DNA of 64,000 bases, from assembly GCF_900176395.1 (NCBI RefSeq), contig NZ_FWXL01000007.1, positions 62,001-126,000 on the forward strand, read 5' to 3'. Position 1 is the stretch's first letter. Each line of letters starts with the position of its first letter. Under the pieces are notes generated by a model. It made no database searches, was not told the DNA's origin, and worked only from the letters and a program-made list of their open reading frames with translations. Shown here piece by piece: positions 57,812 to 64,000 of the stretch. The stretch is from Novosphingobium sp. B1. GTDB taxonomy: Bacteria > Pseudomonadota > Alphaproteobacteria > Sphingomonadales > Sphingomonadaceae. Position numbers and translations under genes: made by a program.

Positions 57812-58591
57812 ATGCTTCAGAACATCATTCGCGCTCTGGCCGGAGTGGCAGCCATCGGCCTGGCCACTGCACTCGGGGGATGCGATGCGTCCAATATCTC
57901 GTTCAATGGCAAGAAGGGCGTGCCATTGAACGAGCTTGACCTGAACGGCCCCGCGCCCTCCGTCATTGCCTTGCTCGGCCCGGACAACGTGCGCGTCACG
58001 CGGGGTGACAAGCTGGCGATCACCGTCGATGGCGAAGGGGCCGACAAGCTGCGTTTCGCCCTGTCCGAGGGCCAGCTTGGTATCGCGCGCGATGACTGGA
58101 AGCTGGGCCAGTCGGCCAACCCGGCCACTGTCAACGTCACGCTGCCGGTGCTGAGCGAGGTGGTGCTCGCCGGATCCGGAAACCTCACGGCCGACCAGAT
58201 GGCCGGGCAGGAAGCCAAGATCGTCGTGGCAGGATCGGGCACGGTCGAGGCCCGGTCGATCGACACCCAAAAGCTGAAGGTCGATGTCGTCGGTTCGGGC
58301 AAGCTGCGCGCCGCCGGCAAGACACGCGAGATGAAGATGACCGTCGCAGGAAGTGGCGATGCCGAAATGGACGGGCTTAACGTCGACGAGGCAAAGGTCG
58401 ACGTGGCGGGGTCGGGCAACGCGCGCTTTGCCTCGAACGGCAATGTGAAGGCCAGCATCATGGGTTCGGGCGAGGTTCGCGTATTCGGACGCGCAACCTG
58501 CAAGGTCAGCGCCATGGGTTCGGGCAAGCTGGTGTGCGAGAACGGGGTGACCCCGGCCAGCAATGCCAGCGAGGACGCAAGCGAACAGTAA
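57812..58591 (+). CDS. GIN-domain (DUF2807) lipoprotein
   Basis: 259-residue exported lipoprotein (lipobox ALGGC after IIRALAGVAAIGLA). The mature part is a repetitive beta-helix-like domain: the turn (A/V/M)GSG recurs seven times at about 20-residue steps (VLAGSGNL, VVAGSGTV, VVGSGKL, VAGSGDA, VAGSGNA, MGSGEV, MGSGKL). DUF2807 proteins are envelope-associated with no established activity. ATG 57812 has TAGGAGTG upstream. Confidence 0.88.
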   Translation: MLQNIIRALAGVAAIGLATALGGCDASNISFNGKKGVPLNELDLNGPAPSVIALLGPDNVRVTRGDKLAITVDGEGADKLRFALSEGQLGIARDDWKLGQSANPATVNVTLPVLSEVVLAGSGNLTADQMAGQEAKIVVAGSGTVEARSIDTQKLKVDVVGSGKLRAAGKTREMKMTVAGSGDAEMDGLNVDEAKVDVAGSGNARFASNGNVKASIMGSGEVRVFGRATCKVSAMGSGKLVCENGVTPASNASEDASEQ

Positions 58592-58696
58592 GCTCCGCAA
58601 AATGCGACGACCTGCGCTGGACTCACCCGATCCGGCGCAGGTCTTTCTTGCCAAGGCGTTCGACTGATGGGATTTTCCGTGCCGAGGGAGAATTTC

Positions 58697-59044
58697 ATGC
58701 GTCCTGCCGTCGCCGCCTTGCCGCTCATGTTCATCCTGCTGTCGGGCTGCGTCGCCAAGAGCGCCTTTGACCTGGCGACCCTGCCGGTGCGGGCTGGCGC
58801 ACGCGCAGTGAACACCACCGCCGACGTCTATGACCGGGTGACGGTCAGCGATTCCGAACGCGATCAGAAGCGCGGACGCGAAATTCGCCAGCGCGAGGAA
58901 CGCTATGGCAAGCTAACGCGCGAATACGACAAGGCGCGCCGTGATTGCAGCCGAGGCGATGACGACGCCTGCGATGATGCCCGCAGCATCTATGCCGAGA
59001 TGGATGCGATGCGCGCCAGCGTGCCTTATGAGGCGCGATACTAG
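58697..59044 (+). CDS. Small lipoprotein with charged C-terminal region
   Basis: 115-residue protein from ATG 58697 (GAGGGAG upstream). Signal and lipobox PLMFILLSGC; the mature part is a highly charged helix or coiled coil (SERDQKRGREIRQREERYGK) with a Cys-containing acidic stretch CSRGDDDACDD. No family recognised. Its stop overlaps that of the convergent tsaC by two bases. Confidence 0.8.
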   Translation: MRPAVAALPLMFILLSGCVAKSAFDLATLPVRAGARAVNTTADVYDRVTVSDSERDQKRGREIRQREERYGKLTREYDKARRDCSRGDDDACDDARSIYAEMDAMRASVPYEARY

Positions 59045-59988
59045 GCCGCGGCGCGGCGCAACCGGTCATTGATCGCAACGCCGATGCCGTGATCCGCGAT
59101 GGGTGCCACGGCGATGCGCGGGTGCGGCGCGGCGGCGGCCACGTGAAGGCACGCATAGAGGCGTGCCGCAGCTTCGGCGAGGTCTCCCTTCGCCGACAGG
59201 GTGACATTTCCGCAAATCGCTCCGAAGCCGATCAGGAACTCCCCTTCCCTGCCCTCGGTCGCATCCAGACGTACCGGCTTGCCGGGGGCGTAGTGGCTTG
59301 CAAGTTGGCCGGGCGCTTCAATCCGTGCTGACGTCATGGCGGCACTGTGCCCGCCCAGGACCGTTGCGATGTCCGCCTCGGTGATCGGCCCCGGCCGCAG
59401 GACCGACCATGTATAGTCTGAGCGCAACCCGACGATTGTCGATTCGATACCTTGTCGCGTCTCACCGCCATCAAGGATCAGGTCCACCCGCTCCCCCAGC
59501 GAAGCCGCAACATGGCTGGCGCTGGTCGGGCTGACGCCGCCCGACCGGTTCGCAGAGGGCGCTGCCAGCGGAAATCCACAGGTTTTCAACAGGGCCTGCA
59601 TGACCGGATGCGCCGGACAGCGCAGCGCCACGGTCGGCAAGCCTGCGCTTACCGCTGCAGCAAGGCCCGCCCCTTCGCGAAGGGGCAGGACCATGGTCAA
59701 GGGACCGGGCCAGAAGGCCGCAGCCAGCGCCCTTGCCCGATCGTCAAACTCGGCGAGACACTCGGCTGCCGTAACGTCGGGCACGTGGACGATCAGCGGA
59801 TTGAAATCCGGCCGCCCCTTGGCCCGGTAGATGCCAGCCACGGCCGCATCGTCGTCGGCCCGGGCCGCAAGGCCATAGACGGTCTCGGTCGGCACGGCGA
59901 CGGTTCCACCCTCCCGGATGACGCTGGCGGCACGGATCAATCCCGCGCTGTCGGGCAGATGCACTTTGGAAGGCTTTGTCGGCTCCAT
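59041..59988 (-). CDS. tsaC: Threonylcarbamoyl-AMP synthase (Sua5-type)
   Basis: Makes threonylcarbamoyl-AMP for t6A37 modification of ANN-decoding tRNAs. YrdC domain: GGTVAVPTETVYGLAARA, YRAKGRPDFNPLIVHV, WPGPLTMVLPL and APSANRSGGVSPTSA. The extra C-terminal domain after LGGHSAAMTSARIEAPGQ makes it the longer Sua5 form (315 residues). ATG 59988 (MEPTKPSKVHLPDS) is preferred to the longer frame. Confidence 0.94.
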   Translation of the reverse strand: MEPTKPSKVHLPDSAGLIRAASVIREGGTVAVPTETVYGLAARADDDAAVAGIYRAKGRPDFNPLIVHVPDVTAAECLAEFDDRARALAAAFWPGPLTMVLPLREGAGLAAAVSAGLPTVALRCPAHPVMQALLKTCGFPLAAPSANRSGGVSPTSASHVAASLGERVDLILDGGETRQGIESTIVGLRSDYTWSVLRPGPITEADIATVLGGHSAAMTSARIEAPGQLASHYAPGKPVRLDATEGREGEFLIGFGAICGNVTLSAKGDLAEAAARLYACLHVAAAAPHPRIAVAPIADHGIGVAINDRLRRAAA

Positions 59989-60066
59989 AAGCCTCGCTAT
60001 AGGGAGGCAGACGCCTTGCGCCAAGCGCGCCCTTCACGGGATCTTGGGCTCCACAGGAGAGGACCG

Positions 60067-61785
60067 ATGACCTTCACCCCGCCTTCCGCCGACCAGCTCC
60101 TTGCCATCAAGGTGAGCGCCGGGATCGACGAACTGGCACAGACCGAGCGCTTTGCCGCGGCTACGCCCGACCTTGTCGAAGCGATCGTCGAAGGCATCGG
60201 CGCCTTTGCCGCGGGCGAATGGGCGCCGCTGCACCGCCTCGGCGACCAGGTGGGCGCAAAGCTGCGCGACGGCAAGGTTACACTCCCCGATGGCTATGTC
60301 GATGCCTACAGGGCGTTTGTGGAACAGGGCTGGAACTCGATTGCCGGCTCGACCGAGTTCGGCGGACAGGGCCTGCCCTTCACGCTGGCGACGGCAACGC
60401 TCGAGACGCTGGGCGCTGCCAACATGGGTTTCACGCTTCTGCCGATGCTGACAGTCGGTGCGATCGAGGCGCTGGAGCATCACGGCAACCAGGCTCAGAA
60501 GGCGACCTATCTGCCCAAGCTGATCAGCGGGGAATGGTCGGGCACGATGAACCTGACCGAACCTCAGGCCGGGTCCGACGTGGGGGCGCTGCGCAGCACG
60601 GCCACCCCGATCACCGAAGGCCCTCATGCCGGCAAGTACCTGATCAAGGGCACGAAGATCTACATCACCTTCGGCGAGCACGAAGCGGCAGAGAATATCG
60701 TCCACCTCGTCCTTGCCCGCACGCCGGGCGCGCCTGAGGGGTCGCGAGGCATCTCGCTGTTCATCGTGCCGAAGTTTCACGTGGAACAGGACGGATCGCC
60801 GGGCAAGCCCAACGACGTTCGCTGCGTATCAATCGAGCACAAGCTCGGCATCAACGTCTCGCCAACTTGCGTCATGTCCTATGGCGACAATGACGAGTGC
60901 ATCGGCGAGATGGTCGGGCACGAGAACGGCGGCTTGCGCGCGATGTTCACCATGATGAATTCGGCCCGCATCAACGTCGGCAGCCAGGGCGTGCAGATTG
61001 CCGAGCGCGCCCTCCAGCAGGCCAGCGCCTATGCCCGTGACCGCGTGCAGGCCGCCCGGGCCGGATCACCCGACAAGACCCCGGTTGCCATTATCGAGCA
61101 CCCTGACGTTCGCCGCATGCTGATGCGGATGCGTGCGTTGACCGAAGGCAGCCGCGCGCTGCTGTATTATACCGCTGGGCAAGTCGATCGCGGCGCTCTG
61201 GGAGACGAGGCCGCGCAGAAGCGGGCGGAACTGCTTGTGCCGATGCTGAAGGCCTGGGGCACCGACATCGGCTGCGAGGTTGCCAGCCTTGGCATCCAGG
61301 TTCACGGCGGGATGGGCTTCATCGAGGAAACCGGCGCGGCGCAGCACCTGCGCGATGCGCGGATCGCCCCGATCTATGAAGGCACCAACGGCATTCAGGC
61401 AGCAGACCTTGTCACCCGCAAGCTCGGATATGACAACGGTGGCGTCCTGCAGGCCCTGATGGCCGAGATCGCGTCGGAGATGGAAGATGTTCCCGAGGTG
61501 GCCGCGCTTGCAAAGGACGCTTCGGCAATCGGCCAGTGGATGAGCACGACCGCATCGCTCGACGACAAGCTGGCAGGATCGGTGCCTTTCACCACGATGT
61601 GCGCCGTGGCCGTGGCGGGCTGGCAGCTTGCGCGGCAGTCCCGCGCTTCAGACCTGCACAGCAAGATCGCGGTCACGCGCTTCTTCAATCGCGTCATCGC
61701 ACCCGAAGCCCGCGGACTGGGGTCGTCAGCCATGGCCGGCGCGGCGCTGCTCTACGATCTCGACACCGAGGCGCTTGCCGGATAA
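60067..61785 (+). CDS. Acyl-CoA dehydrogenase
   Basis: 572-residue FAD enzyme of fatty acid beta-oxidation or a related acyl-CoA oxidation. Seen: EFGGQGLPFTLATATLETLG, the flavin motif NLTEPQAGSDVG, GTKIYITFGEHE, GIQVHGGMGFIEETGAAQ and the catalytic-base region IYEGTNGIQAADLV. An extra C-terminal helical domain makes it longer than classic members. RBS CAGGAGAGG. The parS-like site 2 lies within its coding sequence. Confidence 0.94.
   Translation: MTFTPPSADQLLAIKVSAGIDELAQTERFAAATPDLVEAIVEGIGAFAAGEWAPLHRLGDQVGAKLRDGKVTLPDGYVDAYRAFVEQGWNSIAGSTEFGGQGLPFTLATATLETLGAANMGFTLLPMLTVGAIEALEHHGNQAQKATYLPKLISGEWSGTMNLTEPQAGSDVGALRSTATPITEGPHAGKYLIKGTKIYITFGEHEAAENIVHLVLARTPGAPEGSRGISLFIVPKFHVEQDGSPGKPNDVRCVSIEHKLGINVSPTCVMSYGDNDECIGEMVGHENGGLRAMFTMMNSARINVGSQGVQIAERALQQASAYARDRVQAARAGSPDKTPVAIIEHPDVRRMLMRMRALTEGSRALLYYTAGQVDRGALGDEAAQKRAELLVPMLKAWGTDIGCEVASLGIQVHGGMGFIEETGAAQHLRDARIAPIYEGTNGIQAADLVTRKLGYDNGGVLQALMAEIASEMEDVPEVAALAKDASAIGQWMSTTASLDDKLAGSVPFTTMCAVAVAGWQLARQSRASDLHSKIAVTRFFNRVIAPEARGLGSSAMAGAALLYDLDTEALAG
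60773..60788. promoter_or_regulatory. parS-like ParB-binding site 2
   Basis: AGTTTCACGTGGAACA matches TGTTTCACGTGGAACA, the reverse complement of the B. subtilis parS form TGTTCCACGTGAAACA, at 15 of 16 positions. It lies inside the acyl-CoA dehydrogenase gene, encoding KFHVEQ. Confidence 0.7.
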
Positions 61786-61795
61786 CCGGCAGAGC

Positions 61796-62614
61796 ATGAC
61801 CTCAGACGCCCTGCTGATCCGCATCGCCGAAGCGCTCGAACGCATCGCTCCGCCCCGTCAGGCCAGTGCCGACTGGCTCGCCTTCCCGGCCTATGTCTGG
61901 GATGGCAAGGCGGCGCGGGGCATCGATCCGCTGGAAGCGCCCGCGCTTGACCTGATGCAGGGCATCGACAAGCAGAAGGCTGCAGTCGTCGAGAATGTCG
62001 CGCGGCTTTCGCGCGGGGCGGCAGCGCACGACATGTTGCTGTGGGGCGCGCGTGGCATGGGCAAGTCTGCGCTGCTCCGTGCCGCCACGCTTGCCGCGCA
62101 GCAGGCTCTGCCCGGTTCGATTGCGCTGGTACAGGCAAGCCCGGACGCCGGTCTGGCCGATCTCTTTGCGACATTGCGCAAGATCGACCGCCGTTTTCTC
62201 GTCTTCCTCGATGATCTTGGCTTCGATGCAGGTGACAGCGACGGCGCGCGCAAGCTGCGCTCGTGGCTTGAAGGCGGCGTTGAAGCGCGCCCGGCCAATG
62301 TGCGCCTTGCCGTCACCTCGAACCGGCGCGCCATTGTCGAGCGCCACCTTTCAGAACAGGATGACCCGATCAATCCGCGTGACGTGATCGACGATCGTCT
62401 CGCCCTCGCCGATCGCTTCGGCCTGAGCCTGGGCTTTCACAACTGCACGCAGGACGATTATCTGGCGATCATTGCTGGATATTCCGCGCATTTCGGCCTT
62501 GCTTACGAGGAAGGCGATGCGCTGGAATGGTCAAAGCGGCGCGGTGGTCGCTCGGGCCGCGTGGCCTGGCAGTACGTGAACGAACTGGCAGGCCGCGCAG
62601 GCCGGATGCTCTGA
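61796..62614 (+). CDS. DUF815-family AAA ATPase
   Basis: 272-residue ATPase with an N-terminal helical region, Walker A WGARGMGKSALL, Walker B FLVFLDDLGFD, sensor-like LAVTSNRRAIVE and the C-terminal LALADRFGLSLGFHNC, all typical of DUF815. Function is unclear. It follows the acyl-CoA dehydrogenase by 10 bases and likely shares its transcript. Confidence 0.9.
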   Translation: MTSDALLIRIAEALERIAPPRQASADWLAFPAYVWDGKAARGIDPLEAPALDLMQGIDKQKAAVVENVARLSRGAAAHDMLLWGARGMGKSALLRAATLAAQQALPGSIALVQASPDAGLADLFATLRKIDRRFLVFLDDLGFDAGDSDGARKLRSWLEGGVEARPANVRLAVTSNRRAIVERHLSEQDDPINPRDVIDDRLALADRFGLSLGFHNCTQDDYLAIIAGYSAHFGLAYEEGDALEWSKRRGGRSGRVAWQYVNELAGRAGRML

Positions 62615-62623
62615 GCCGACCGC

Positions 62624-64000
62624 TTACTCAGCGGGCTTCATCAGGTCAGAATCCGCGTTGGGCTTCATGATGAACTTGCCCGTACCCTTGGGCTGCGGCG
62701 GTGCCGAGCGCTTCGGCAGCGGCTTGACTTCGGCTGACGGCGCAGCGCCTGGTGCAGTCACCCGCCAGATCACGCCGCCAGTATCATCGCTGACCAGCAA
62801 GGCGCCATCCTTGGCGAATGCCACCCACGTAGGACGGCCGCGTGCCTGTTCGTTCCCGGTCAGGAAGCCTGTGAGCACCGGCACGGGCGGATTAGGCAGG
62901 ACGTTGCCGAGCGCATCGAACTTCACGAAGACCACATCGTAGCCCGAAAGTGGCCGGCGGTTCCACGAACCGTGCCGCGCGATGAAGGCACCTTGCTGGA
63001 ACTTGTCGCCCATCAGGTTGCCACCCTTGGCGAAGGCAAGCCCGAGCGGGGCGACGTGTGCACCAAGGCCATATTCCGGCTTGCGCACGTAATCCATCAT
63101 GTATTCCGGCATCGGATCCTTGACCCGCCAATCGATGTTGCGCTTCCAGTAAACCCACGGCCAGCCATAGTTGGAGCCGAAAGGCACGTTGGTCAGATAA
63201 TCGGGCACGAGGTCAGAGCCGAGCATGTCGCGCTCGTTGACGACGGTCCAGAGTTCCTCGCTGAGCGGGTTGAAATCGAGCCCATTGGGATTGCGCAGTC
63301 CTCCGGCATATTCCCGCGCCTTCTTCTTGGCGAAATCATATTCGTGGATCGAGGCGCGACCACGCTCGGCGTCGATGCCGCCCTCGGCGATGTTCGACGC
63401 CGAACCCACGGTGACGAACAGTTGCGAGCCATCGGGCGAGAGCAGAAGATTGCGCGCCCAGTGATTGCCGCCGCCGGGCAGGTCCATCAGCTTTTCCGGC
63501 TTGCCGGGAAGGCTGGTCTCGCCAAGCTGGTAGGGGAAGGACAGCACGGCATTGTGATTGGCGACCAGCAGGCGGCCATCGCGGAAAGCCATGCCGAACG
63601 GCGAATCGAGCGCCTGGTTCTCCATCACGAAGCGTTGCTCGGCCTTCCCGTCGCCATCGCCATCGCGCAGCAGCACGATCTTGTTCGGCGAGGGGCCACC
63701 TGCACCAACCTTGCGGAACAGGAAGCCCATGACCGCGCCGGTAATGCCCTTTTCCTCGCGCGGCGGGGAGTTTGTTTCCGCCACCAGGACATCGCCGTTG
63801 GGCAAGGTGAAGATCGTGCGCGGATGGTCAAGCTTGTCGGCGAAGCGCGAAACCTGCAGGCCCTGTGCCGCCACGGGAGCCTCGCCGTCCTTCCAGCCGA
63901 CCGGATCGGCGGTCTTGATCGTCGGGATGGTCTGCTCGTCCGGATCGGCAAGCTTGGGCTTGGGTCCGGTCGTCTCGTTCAGCGTGAACTGGGCGGGTGA
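62624..64000 (-). CDS. PQQ-type sugar (sorbosone/glucose) dehydrogenase-like protein, 5'-truncated by window edge
   Basis: Six-bladed beta-propeller dehydrogenase of the GSDH/sorbosone family, expected in the periplasm. The frame is open to base 64000 (its first visible residues are SPAQFTLNETTGPKP), so the true start and any signal peptide lie beyond the window. Blocks: LDHPRTIFTLPNGDVLVAET, GGNHWARNLLLSPDG, LRNPNGLDFNP, PFGSNYGWPWVYWK and GSWNRRPLSGYDVVFV. The cofactor may be PQQ, but related propellers lack it. 458 residues visible. Confidence 0.92.
   Translation of the reverse strand, partial: SPAQFTLNETTGPKPKLADPDEQTIPTIKTADPVGWKDGEAPVAAQGLQVSRFADKLDHPRTIFTLPNGDVLVAETNSPPREEKGITGAVMGFLFRKVGAGGPSPNKIVLLRDGDGDGKAEQRFVMENQALDSPFGMAFRDGRLLVANHNAVLSFPYQLGETSLPGKPEKLMDLPGGGNHWARNLLLSPDGSQLFVTVGSASNIAEGGIDAERGRASIHEYDFAKKKAREYAGGLRNPNGLDFNPLSEELWTVVNERDMLGSDLVPDYLTNVPFGSNYGWPWVYWKRNIDWRVKDPMPEYMMDYVRKPEYGLGAHVAPLGLAFAKGGNLMGDKFQQGAFIARHGSWNRRPLSGYDVVFVKFDALGNVLPNPPVPVLTGFLTGNEQARGRPTWVAFAKDGALLVSDDTGGVIWRVTAPGAAPSAEVKPLPKRSAPPQPKGTGKFIMKPNADSDLMKPAE

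Overview
The window is a GC-rich, almost fully coding stretch of bacterial chromosome with no mobile element, CRISPR array or rRNA. The gene set points to an alphaproteobacterium of the Sphingomonadales, most like Novosphingobium or Sphingobium. The evidence is a SUF-only Fe-S operon led by an Rrf2 regulator, a PopZ/DUF2497 protein, DUF2093, CarD, NnrU, a Zur-type Fur protein, large TonB-dependent receptors beside a TPR-sulfotransferase, and a perfect EcfG-type general-stress promoter. The assignment rests on protein recognition from sequence alone. Both ends cut genes: thrS on the left, and a sorbosone/glucose dehydrogenase-like gene on the right.

Layout. 1-3.7 kb: end of thrS, a TSUP permease and an internally duplicated unknown protein. 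3.7-9.8 kb: one tightly overlapping minus-strand operon, Rrf2-sufB-DUF559-sufC-sufD-sufS-sufT-sufA, with a candidate promoter and, upstream of it, a likely small RNA with an intrinsic terminator. 10-21.9 kb: pyrD, gamma-glutamyltransferase, a stress-promoter-driven acyl-CoA ligase, a LytS/LytTR-type two-component pair, class I fumarase, a PIMT-like protein, TolC and PopZ. 21.9-30.6 kb: an S9 peptidase, a 2Fe-2S ferredoxin-like protein, NAD(P)HX dehydratase, a histidine phosphatase, hemerythrin, purD and xseA with overlapping divergent start codons, DUF2093 and an M23 peptidase. 30.6-39.2 kb: two outer-membrane receptors and a sulfotransferase. 39.3-50.7 kb: a tandem PilZ protein, tRNA-Leu, ihfB, GntR, a POT peptide transporter, NnrU, dxs, an MFS permease, Zur, MsrA, exonuclease III, ErpA and two small membrane proteins. 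50.8-64 kb: a CBS protein, an M24 peptidase, a Suv3-like helicase with an S4 protein, FdxA, CarD, a GNAT enzyme, lipoproteins, TsaC, an acyl-CoA dehydrogenase, a DUF815 ATPase and the sugar dehydrogenase.

Genes that work together. SUF proteins assemble Fe-S clusters on SufBCD with sulfur from SufS. SufA, SufT and the distant ErpA deliver clusters to clients; fumarase I and FdxA in this window are plausible clients. The GntR regulator sits divergently to the POT transporter and carries a palindrome over its own start region. The most notable non-coding signals are two 16-bp parS-like (ParB-binding) sites 9.4 kb apart, at 51351 and 60773. They suggest that the window lies in the origin-proximal centromere region, and the window also encodes PopZ, the polar anchor known to bind ParB-parS. 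Other signals are the candidate small RNA at 9773-9895, the EcfG promoter at 12987 and a 22-bp direct repeat just upstream of the first parS-like site.
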